Shown: positions 41,453 through 48,167 of the stretch, piece after piece
Layout of the letters: the number at the start of each line of letters is the position of its first letter
How positions within the stretch are numbered: the stretch's first letter is position 1
Origin: Terrabacter terrigena
GTDB lineage: Bacteria > Actinomycetota > Actinomycetes > Actinomycetales > Dermatophilaceae
NCBI RefSeq assembly: GCF_042676085.1
Contig: NZ_JBHTKH010000007.1
Location: 185,074-249,073, forward strand
Direction: 5' to 3'
Length of the DNA: 64,000 nt
Made by a program: the position numbers and the translations under genes
The notes under the pieces: generated by a model
Databases searched by the model: none
Told to the model about the DNA's origin: nothing
Seen by the model: the letters and a program-made list of their open reading frames with translations, nothing else

Positions 41453-42526
41453 ATGGACCTCCTGCTGAGGGTCGCGCCCCAGGTGCGACTCAGCTCCTCC
41501 GCGTCCGGACTGCGAGCGTCGCTCGACGCCGGTCCGGCCGCATACGTCGGCGTGCGCGCGGACGTGCCCTCGACGGGGGAGCACGTGTCGCTGACGCAGC
41601 TCGAGCAGCGTGTCCGCGCTGCCCACGCGGCCGAGGACGTCGTCGCCCTCGGTGCGGCCGAGGAGACCCTGGGCTCGCTCCACCTCGACAACCACCCGCT
41701 GCGACGACGCCCCGAGCCGCCCGACTCGGGCCCTCTCCCGACGCAGGAGCGCACCGCCTTGCAGCGCAAGGCGTTCCGCGCAGCGCTGCCGCAGGTCTCG
41801 CTCTTCAAGTGGGCCGACCGCACCAGGGCCCGGGCCGCGGCAGAGACGGAGGCCCGCAGCTTCGCTCAGGCCCTCGACGTCGCCAACGCCGTCGTGAAGC
41901 AGCATCGCGTCGTCGCCGTCGAGGACCAGTGGCTGGAGCTGTCGGAGCACGACCCCGCCACCGTCATCGCCGAGCTCGACGCCCACTTCGCCGCCGCTGA
42001 GTGCGGCTGCACGTGCGTCGACGCCGGCTGGGACGACGAGACCTCCCGGGGCTACGTCACGGTCGTGGGCCGCTATCCCGGCCTCGACATCGTGGGCGAG
42101 CGCGGGCCCGGCGTCTCCTCGAGCGGTCGGCGGATGCTGCGCCGACGCACCCGATCCGAGCGGAACGCCCTCTATCTCAGCGGTCTCGCGTCCTTCGCGC
42201 TCGCGACGGTGCGCCGCGCGATCAGCGTCGCGGTGGCTGCCGACGACGTGCACGTCATCGTCGTGCGACCCACCGCGGAGGGCGACGGTCTCGAGCCGAT
42301 CTACGTCGGGAGCCTCAGCCGCGAGGCCGTCACGCTGCGGCCCTCGCTCGCCGACCCGGTGCCGCTGCTCCTCGGGTCAGCGGTCTGCCAGATGCAGTTC
42401 GAGGGCTCGACCCACGACCTCGTCGCGCTCGACCCCGACCCGCACGTGACGGAGGTCGTCCGGGCGTGCGCCGAGGCGATGGCCGACGAGCAGCTCGACA
42501 CCCTCCTGCGCGAGCCCGGCGACTGA
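41453..42526 (+). CDS. Hypothetical protein, 357 residues
   Basis: I do not recognise a family. The N-terminal third is helical and charged (EQRVRAAHAAEDVVALGAAEETLGSLHLDNHP). The middle has a motif AECGCTCVDAGWDDETSRGYVTVVGRYPGLDIVGERGPG with three closely spaced cysteines, and a basic segment RRMLRRRTRSERNALYLSGLASFALATVRRAISVAV. The C-terminal part predicts a mixed alpha/beta fold (VHVIVVRPTAEGDGLEPIYVGSLSREAVTL). It lacks a signal peptide. It lies ten bases after the Trp/Pro-rich protein gene and should share its transcript. Codon use matches the neighbours. Confidence 0.72.
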   Translation: MDLLLRVAPQVRLSSSASGLRASLDAGPAAYVGVRADVPSTGEHVSLTQLEQRVRAAHAAEDVVALGAAEETLGSLHLDNHPLRRRPEPPDSGPLPTQERTALQRKAFRAALPQVSLFKWADRTRARAAAETEARSFAQALDVANAVVKQHRVVAVEDQWLELSEHDPATVIAELDAHFAAAECGCTCVDAGWDDETSRGYVTVVGRYPGLDIVGERGPGVSSSGRRMLRRRTRSERNALYLSGLASFALATVRRAISVAVAADDVHVIVVRPTAEGDGLEPIYVGSLSREAVTLRPSLADPVPLLLGSAVCQMQFEGSTHDLVALDPDPHVTEVVRACAEAMADEQLDTLLREPGD

Positions 42527-42599
42527 CCGACCGCGCAGCCGACCACCGGGGAGGAGGCTCGGCCGGCCGTACGGACGCGTGCCCGCGTGCCCGCTCCTG

Positions 42600-42986
42600 C
42601 TACGCGTCGACGAGGCTGCGCAGGGCCATCGCGGCGACGGGCCGGTAGGTCAGCACGGCATACGCCGGGGCGTGGATGACGAGCTCGCTCGTGCTGCCGC
42701 CCCCGGGTGCCGCCCGGACCGTGTGCTCGAGGGTCGCGTGCACCAGGCCGAACCGCACGTGCCAGCTCCACTCCATCGCCTCGGTGTCGACGGTGAGCAC
42801 CTCGAACGGCAGGCGCACCCCGAGGGGGCCGACGACGAGGCCCTTGAGCCCGGGCGCGAGGCGGCGCGAGGCCGCGATGACCTCCTGGACCTGCGGCGAC
42901 CACGTCGCCCACAGGTCGAGGTTCTCGTAGCGGCTCCAGGCAACCGTCGGGGTCGCCGTGCCGCTCTCGGTCACGGTGGCGCGCAC
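42600..42986 (-). CDS. SRPBCC/START-like fold protein
   Basis: The 128-residue product has the SRPBCC layout: ATPTVAWSRYENLDLWATWSPQVQEVIAASRRLAPGLKGLVVGPLGVRLPFEVLTVD, then WSWHVRFGLVHATLEHTVRAAPGGGSTSELVIHAPAYAV, a hydrophobic-cavity beta sheet ending with a long helix. Members bind or modify hydrophobic ligands; no catalytic residue can be named. Start is GTG at 42986 in the upstream gap of the cupin gene. Same strand as the cupin gene 19 bases upstream, so probably co-transcribed. Confidence 0.8.
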   Translation of the reverse strand: MRATVTESGTATPTVAWSRYENLDLWATWSPQVQEVIAASRRLAPGLKGLVVGPLGVRLPFEVLTVDTEAMEWSWHVRFGLVHATLEHTVRAAPGGGSTSELVIHAPAYAVLTYRPVAAMALRSLVDA

Positions 42987-43005
42987 GGCCGGACTCCCTT
43001 CTCCC

Positions 43006-43410
43006 TCATGGCTCGTCGACGCGCGCGGGCCCGTCGACGTTGACGGTCGGAGTGCCGGACCCGCAGCGCACGATGACGGCCCGCGACGTCGCGCCGCCGG
43101 GGTTGCTCTCGCGGTGGATCGCGCCGGCGGGCACGCGGAGGAAGTCCCCGGGACCGGCTTCGACGACGTGCTCGCCGTTCGGTCCGGACTCGAGGCGCAT
43201 GGTGCCCGACACGATATAGAGCGTCGTGTCGTGGTCGCCGTGGTGGTGCCATCCCGAGACGGCGCCCGCCTCGGTGTCGACCGTGCCCGACCACATCGTC
43301 TCGGTGTGGAGCGCGACCTGGCGGGTCATGCCCGGGGTGGGGTCGGCCGGCGAGAGCGCGTCGCCGCCGACACGCGTGCACGGCTGGGCGGGGTCGTGGG
43401 TGTCGCTCAT
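43006..43410 (-). CDS. Cupin-domain protein
   Basis: The 134-residue single-domain cupin has motif 1 SGWHHHGDHDTTLYIVSGTMRLESG with three histidines and the Glu-type position, and motif 2 GDFLRVPAGAIHRESNPGG with the fourth His. This metal-binding set is complete, so it could be a dioxygenase, isomerase or sensor. The ATG at 43410 begins MSDTHDPAQP; upstream lies the region between it and the ROK promoter. A short direct repeat (CACACCATCAA twice) lies just before the start. Confidence 0.86.
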   Translation of the reverse strand: MSDTHDPAQPCTRVGGDALSPADPTPGMTRQVALHTETMWSGTVDTEAGAVSGWHHHGDHDTTLYIVSGTMRLESGPNGEHVVEAGPGDFLRVPAGAIHRESNPGGATSRAVIVRCGSGTPTVNVDGPARVDEP

Positions 43411-43485
43411 GCACACCATCAAACTCCACACCATCAACCTCCGGGCCGGACGTCCGAGACCACCGAACGCCGCACGTGGCGGGTC

Positions 43486-43514
43486 TTGACGGCCTCCCGT
43501 CAAGGGTCTATGTT
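43486..43514 (+). promoter_or_regulatory. Strong sigma-70 promoter of the ROK/sugar operon
   Basis: TTGACG (43486-43491) and TATGTT (43509-43514) are separated by exactly 17 bases, the best promoter seen in the window. The -35 box is part of an inverted repeat TTGACGG-cctc-CCGTCAA (43486-43503). Start is expected near 43521. Confidence 0.75.
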
Positions 43515-43519
43515 TCCCT

Positions 43520-43553
43520 CTAAATTTAGTCCTGAATTTAGTGCTGAACTTAG
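43520..43553 (+). promoter_or_regulatory. Three near-palindromic operator-like units, 12-bp spacing
   Basis: CTAAATTTAG (43520-43529), CTGAATTTAG (43532-43541) and CTGAACTTAG (43544-43553) repeat with 12-base period directly at the predicted start of transcription. AT-rich near-palindromes of this kind fit a ROK repressor operator, presumably bound by the product of the next gene. That link is inference. Confidence 0.6.
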
Positions 43554-43603
43554 TGCGAGCCCAGCCCGAACAACCTCAGGACGATCCCCAAGAAGGTGAG
43601 TCG

Positions 43604-44815
43604 ATGACGACCAACGGACACGCAGCAGGGCGCGGCGACCTCGTGCGCGCCAGCGTGCTCGGCCTCCTCGGCACCCGTGGCCCCTCCTCGCGCGCCGACA
43701 TCGCCCGCATCCTCGGCGTCAGCCCGGCAACGGTGACCCAGACGACGAAGGAGCTGCTCGCCCGGCGCCTGGTCACCGAGCTCGAGTCCGTGCCGAGCGC
43801 AGGGGGTCGCCCGGCCCGCCTGCTCGGCCTCGACCGCGCCGCCGGCTACGCGATCGGCGCCAAGGTCGTCGCCGACCACATCGCCATCGTCGGGGTCGAC
43901 CTCGACGGCACGGTCCGGTCGTCGGAGTCGGTGCCCTGGACTCCCGGCCCCCACGACGCCCTCGACGTGCTGTGCGGCGCGATCGCCGACACGGTCGCCC
44001 GCCACGACGGCAATCTGCTCGGCGTCGGTGTTGGCATCCCCGGCGCCGTCGACTCCCAGGCCTCCGGCATCGTCGACGCCCCCACGATCGGCTGGCGCCG
44101 CGCCCCCGTTGGTCAGCGCCTGCGCGACCGGTTGGGCGTGCCCGTGCTGGTCGACAACGACGTCAACACGCTGGCCGCCGCCGAGAGCGTCTACGGCATC
44201 GGCCGCAAGCACGACTCCTACATCGTCGTCACGATCGGTCGCGGCGTGGGGTGTGGCATCGTGCAGCACGGGGTCGTGGTCCGTGGAGCGAACGGAGGCG
44301 CCGGCGAGATCGGGCACGTCCCCGTCACCGACGACGGCCCGACCTGCGGCTGCGGCAACACCGGGTGCCTCGAGGCGTACGTCGGAGAGGCCGGTCTCGT
44401 CGACGAGGCCGTCCGTCGCGGCGTCATCGCGGCCGGTGGCACGGTCAAGGACCTCTCGCTCGCGGCCGCGGCCGGTGACGCGGAGGCGCTCGCCGTCTAC
44501 GAAGGCGCCGGCCGGCTGCTCGGCCGGGCCCTCGCCGGCGTCGTTCACACCCTCGACCCGGAGTGCATCGTCCTCATGGGCGAGGGCATGAGCGACTGGT
44601 CGCACTGGGAGGCCGGCTTCGAGGCGGCCTTCCGGCGTCACCTGCTGCCGATCCGCCGCGACGTGCGCTGCGTCGTCGAGCCGTGGACCGAGGACCAGTG
44701 GGCCGTCGGTGCCGCGTCGCTCGTGCTCGCCACCCCCTTCGACGCCGTCGCCGGCGGTGAGCAGGGCGAGCTCGTGCGGGCGCGCCTCCAGTCTGCGGTC
44801 GAGGGCGTCTCATGA
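43604..44815 (+). CDS. ROK-family transcriptional regulator of sugar operon
   Basis: The 403-residue protein has an N-terminal winged helix-turn-helix (GLLGTRGPSSRADIARILGVSPATVTQTTKELLARRLVTELE, about 20-65). A ROK sugar-kinase-like domain follows with IVGVDLDGTV, GVGVGIPGAVD, and the zinc motif GHVPVTDDGPTCGCGNTGCLEAYVG. Such proteins repress or activate sugar genes and respond to the sugar or its phosphate. It is the first gene of an operon with ABC permeases, a binding protein and two GH31 genes. It probably autoregulates through the triple operator 50 bases upstream. ATG follows GAAGGTGAG. Confidence 0.9.
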   Translation: MTTNGHAAGRGDLVRASVLGLLGTRGPSSRADIARILGVSPATVTQTTKELLARRLVTELESVPSAGGRPARLLGLDRAAGYAIGAKVVADHIAIVGVDLDGTVRSSESVPWTPGPHDALDVLCGAIADTVARHDGNLLGVGVGIPGAVDSQASGIVDAPTIGWRRAPVGQRLRDRLGVPVLVDNDVNTLAAAESVYGIGRKHDSYIVVTIGRGVGCGIVQHGVVVRGANGGAGEIGHVPVTDDGPTCGCGNTGCLEAYVGEAGLVDEAVRRGVIAAGGTVKDLSLAAAAGDAEALAVYEGAGRLLGRALAGVVHTLDPECIVLMGEGMSDWSHWEAGFEAAFRRHLLPIRRDVRCVVEPWTEDQWAVGAASLVLATPFDAVAGGEQGELVRARLQSAVEGVS

Positions 44816-45762
44816 GCACCGCGACCGCACCCGGCACCAGCCCGGGACACGCCCGCACCACGCGGCCGGCGTCCGCCCCCGGCATGCGGGCCAGGGCCTG
44901 GCGCAACCGCGGCTGGGTGCTCTTCTTCCTCGCCCCGAGCGCCGTGCCGCTCCTGCTCTTCACGGCCGTCCCGATGCTCAGCTCGATCTGGGTCAGCCTG
45001 CACCAGTGGAACCTCATCTCCGCGATGAAGTGGGTCGGGCTCGACAACTACACCGACCTGCTCGCCGACGAGCAGACGCGCCAGGTCTTCCTCCACACCC
45101 TCATCTACTGCGCGGGCTACCTGCCGCTCGTCTTCGTCGGAGGGCTCGGCCTCGCGCTCGCGCTCAACCAGCGGATGCCGGCGCGCTCGTTCTTCCGCGC
45201 CGCGTACTTCCTTCCCGTCGTGACGAGCTGGGTCGTCGTGGCCCTCGTCTGGAAGTGGCTGCTCAACCCGAGCAACGGACTCGTCAACACGATCCTCGGC
45301 GCGCTCGGCGCCCCCCAGCCCGGCTGGTGGACCGACCCGACGTGGGCCCTGCCCTCCGTCATCCTCAGCTCGGCGTGGAAGGACCTCGGCTTCGTCATGG
45401 TCATCATGCTCGCGGGCCTCCAGGCCATCCCGAGCGACGTCGTCGAGGCCGCGACGGTCGACGGCGCCGGCCCGTGGCAGCGGTTCTGGCGGATCACCCT
45501 GCCGCTGCTGTCTCCGTCGACGTTCTTCGTCGTCGTCATCTCGCTCATCAACGGCTTCCAGGTTTTCGACCAGGTCTACGTCATGACCGGCGGCGGCCCG
45601 CAGGGCTCGAGCCAGGTCGTCGTCGGGCAGGTCTACGACCTCACCTTCCGCTACGGCCGAGCCGGCGAGGCCAGCGCGCTCTCGTGGATCCTGTTCGCCG
45701 TCATCCTCCTCATCACGGCCGTGCAGATCCGCGGCCAGAAGCGCTGGGTGCACCATGCCTGA
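44812..45762 (+). CDS. Sugar ABC transporter permease (MalF-like)
   Basis: The 316-residue membrane protein has six predicted helices and the permease EAA loop EAATVDGAGPWQRFWRITLPLLSPS near 215-240. Other family signs are WVLFFLAPSAVPLLLFTAVPMLSSIWVSLHQWN at the N-terminus and FDQVYVMTGGGPQGSSQVVVGQVYD, typical of CUT1 permeases. Its ATG overlaps the ROK stop (ATGA) and its end overlaps the next permease by eight bases. It forms the pore with the MalG-like partner. No ATPase gene is present in this operon. Confidence 0.93.
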   Translation: MSTATAPGTSPGHARTTRPASAPGMRARAWRNRGWVLFFLAPSAVPLLLFTAVPMLSSIWVSLHQWNLISAMKWVGLDNYTDLLADEQTRQVFLHTLIYCAGYLPLVFVGGLGLALALNQRMPARSFFRAAYFLPVVTSWVVVALVWKWLLNPSNGLVNTILGALGAPQPGWWTDPTWALPSVILSSAWKDLGFVMVIMLAGLQAIPSDVVEAATVDGAGPWQRFWRITLPLLSPSTFFVVVISLINGFQVFDQVYVMTGGGPQGSSQVVVGQVYDLTFRYGRAGEASALSWILFAVILLITAVQIRGQKRWVHHA

Positions 45763-46672
45763 CCAGCTGACCCTCCAGCCGCCCGCGTCGTCGCCGGGCT
45801 CCGCCGGCTCACCGAGCACGTATGCCGCTGTGCCCCAGTCGGTCTCGCCCGCGCGGCGCCGCTTCAGCTGGCTCACCGCCCTCCGGTATGCCGCCGTGCT
45901 CGCCGGCGCGGTCGTCATGCTCTTCCCGTTCCTCTGGACCGTCGTCACGAGCATCACGCCGGAGGGGTCGCTCGCCGACGGGCCGAAGCTCTGGGTCGAG
46001 AACCCGACGACGAAGGCGTACGACACGCTCCTCGCCACCCTGCCGATGTGGCGGATCCTGCTGAACTCCTTCTGGATCGCCGTCGTCTCGACGCTGCTCC
46101 AGCTCATCACCGGCACCATGGCCGCCTACGGCTTCGCACGCCTGTCGTTCAAGGGCAAGAACGTCGTCTTCGCGCTCTACCTCGCGACCCTGATGGTCCC
46201 GATGCAGGTGCTCGTCGTGCCGCTCTTCATCGAGATGAAGACGCTCAACCTCCAGGACACCTACATGGCGCTGCTCGCGCCGTCGATCGCGTCGGCGTTC
46301 GGGGTGTTCCTGCTCAAGCAGGCCGTCGAGGGAGTGCCCCGCGAGCTCGACGAGGCAGCCACCATCGACGGCGCCGGCCACCTGCGCATCTTCGCCACGA
46401 TCATCGTGCCGCTCATCCGGCCCGGGCTCGCGACCGTCGCGGTCTTCGCGTTCATGGGCAGCTGGAACAGCTTCCTCTGGCCGCTCGTCGTCATCCGCTC
46501 GCCCGAGTTCATGACGCTGCCGCTCGGACTGTCCACGCTCCACGGGCAGTTCACGACCGAGTGGGACGTCGTCATGGCCGGGTCGGTCTTCTCGATCGTG
46601 CCCATCGCGATCGTCTACCTGCTGGCCCAGCGCCACATCATCGCCGGCGTCGCCCACTCCGGCCTCAAGTAG
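45755..46672 (+). CDS. Sugar ABC transporter permease (MalG-like)
   Basis: The 305-residue membrane protein has an N-terminal Pro/Ser-rich cytoplasmic stretch, six helices, and the EAA loop DEAATIDGAGHLRIFATIIVPLIRPGLATVAVF near 205-235. It is the CUT1 partner of the preceding permease, which it overlaps by eight bases. The C-terminus (VYLLAQRHIIAGVAHSGLK) is standard for MalG-type subunits. A 111-base gap with short repeats separates it from the binding-protein gene. Confidence 0.93.
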   Translation: MPDQLTLQPPASSPGSAGSPSTYAAVPQSVSPARRRFSWLTALRYAAVLAGAVVMLFPFLWTVVTSITPEGSLADGPKLWVENPTTKAYDTLLATLPMWRILLNSFWIAVVSTLLQLITGTMAAYGFARLSFKGKNVVFALYLATLMVPMQVLVVPLFIEMKTLNLQDTYMALLAPSIASAFGVFLLKQAVEGVPRELDEAATIDGAGHLRIFATIIVPLIRPGLATVAVFAFMGSWNSFLWPLVVIRSPEFMTLPLGLSTLHGQFTTEWDVVMAGSVFSIVPIAIVYLLAQRHIIAGVAHSGLK

Positions 46673-46685
46673 CACCCCGCCACAC

Positions 46686-46726
46686 GGCATTCCCGGCAAC
46701 ACGGCTTTCCCGGCAACACGGCATAC
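46686..46726 (+). repeat. Two 17-bp direct repeats plus partial third copy
   Basis: GGC(A/T)TTCCCGGCAACAC repeats twice (46686-46702, 46703-46719) and a third copy begins as GGCATAC. It lies in the gap between the permease and binding-protein genes and may be a spacer or processing element. Function not visible. Confidence 0.7.
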
Positions 46727-46783
46727 GCAACCCCCACGTCCGAGAGCACACCCGGTCTCGGCAGGCACCCGAAAGGCACCACC

Positions 46784-48049
46784 ATGAAGATCACCGCCAG
46801 GCACAGTGTCGCGCCTGTCATCGCCGGCCTCGTGCTGGCGCTCGGCGCCTGCGCGCAGGGCTCCGCGACGAAGACCGAGAACGTCGCGGCCACCGCGGGC
46901 GGCCCGGTCACGATCCGCTACATGAACTTCTCCGCCAACGGCGGCCACGAGAAGGACCTCGACGCGATCAAGGCCGCGTTCGAGAAGGCCAACCCGACGA
47001 TCAAGGTGCAGATCGAGACGACGCCCTACGACGCGTACTTCACCAAGCTGCAGACCGCGGTCGCGGGCGGCACGGCGGGCGACTCGTTCGAGCTCAACTA
47101 CGAGAACTTCGTGACCTACACGAAGAGCGGTGCGCTCGCCGAGCTGAGCGGCGTCGACGGCGCGGCCTACAAGAAGTCGCTGCTCGAGGCGTTCCAGGCC
47201 GACGGCAAGCAGTACGGCCTGCCCGAGTCGTTCAGCAACGTCGTCCTCTTCTTCAACAAGGACCTCTTCAAGGCCAAGGGGGTCGCCGCGCCGACCGCCG
47301 ACTGGACGTGGAAGGACGAGCAGGCAGCGGCCGAGAAGCTCACCGACAAGGCGAAGGGCGTCTGGGGCGACTACCAGCCGATCAGCTTCTTCGAGTTCTA
47401 CAAGGCCCTGGCGCAGTCGGGCGGCCAGTTCCTCAACGCGGACAGGACGGCGTCGACGTTCAACTCCACCGCCGGCAAGCAGGCCGCGGCCTTCCTCGTC
47501 GGCAAGGCCGGCAAGACCATGCCGACCGAGGCCGACGGTGCGGGCACGCCCGACTTCGACAGCAAGCTCTTCAAGAGCGGCAAGCTCGCGATGTGGCACA
47601 CCGGCATCTGGATGTTCTCCGGCAACGCCGACGCGAAGTTCGGGTGGGACGTCGCCGTCGAGCCCGGCAACACACAGAAGGCCTCGGCCATGTTCACCAA
47701 CGGGGCCGTCGTCTCGGCCACGAGCAAGAACAAGGAGGCGGCCCAGAAGTGGGTCAGCTACCTGACGAGCGCCGACGTCATGACCGACCTGCGCCTCAAG
47801 ACGAGCTGGGAGCTACCGCCCGTCGCCGACGAGGCCAAGCTCGCCAGCTACCTCAAGGCGGGCAAGCCGGAGAACCGGCAGGCCGTGTTCGACTCGCTCG
47901 ACGCGACGGTGCTGCCGCCCGTCGTCGAGCGCCAGCAGGAGCTGCAGGACGCCGTCACCAAGGAGCTGACCGCAGCCGCGGCCGGCCGCAAGACGGTCGA
48001 CCAGGCACTCGCCGACGCCCAGAAGGCCGTCGACGCACTGCTGAAGTAG
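46784..48049 (+). CDS. Extracellular sugar-binding lipoprotein of ABC transporter
   Basis: The 421-residue protein has a lipoprotein signal (lipobox LALGAC at about 19-24) and a CUT1 solute-binding fold: VTIRYMNFSANGGHEKDLDAIKAAFEKANPTIKVQIE, GLPESFSNVVLFFNKDLFKAKGV and LAMWHTGIWMFSGNADAKFGWDVAVEPG. It delivers an oligosaccharide to the two permeases upstream. Downstream GH31 genes suggest an alpha-glucoside such as isomalto-, nigero- or xylogluco-oligosaccharide. ATG follows GAAAGGCACCACC. A 13-bp stem hairpin follows its stop. Confidence 0.92.
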   Translation: MKITARHSVAPVIAGLVLALGACAQGSATKTENVAATAGGPVTIRYMNFSANGGHEKDLDAIKAAFEKANPTIKVQIETTPYDAYFTKLQTAVAGGTAGDSFELNYENFVTYTKSGALAELSGVDGAAYKKSLLEAFQADGKQYGLPESFSNVVLFFNKDLFKAKGVAAPTADWTWKDEQAAAEKLTDKAKGVWGDYQPISFFEFYKALAQSGGQFLNADRTASTFNSTAGKQAAAFLVGKAGKTMPTEADGAGTPDFDSKLFKSGKLAMWHTGIWMFSGNADAKFGWDVAVEPGNTQKASAMFTNGAVVSATSKNKEAAQKWVSYLTSADVMTDLRLKTSWELPPVADEAKLASYLKAGKPENRQAVFDSLDATVLPPVVERQQELQDAVTKELTAAAAGRKTVDQALADAQKAVDALLK

Positions 48050-48058
48050 CCCTGCCCC

Positions 48059-48128
48059 TGACGGCGGGGCCCTCCGGACGCAGAGCGGACCCCCCACCGC
48101 GCTTCCCCTGCGAGCGGCCCCGCCGTCA
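48059..48128 (+). terminator. Hairpin after the binding-protein gene (partial terminator or mRNA stabiliser)
   Basis: TGACGGCGGGGCC (48059-48071) pairs perfectly with GGCCCCGCCGTCA (48116-48128) around a 44-base loop. It starts nine bases after the binding-protein stop and precedes the GH31 gene on the same strand. It could limit read-through and protect the upstream message. Confidence 0.65.
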
Positions 48129-48167
48129 CCTCCTCCACCAGACCCGCGACCCGAAAGCCCGGCCCGC

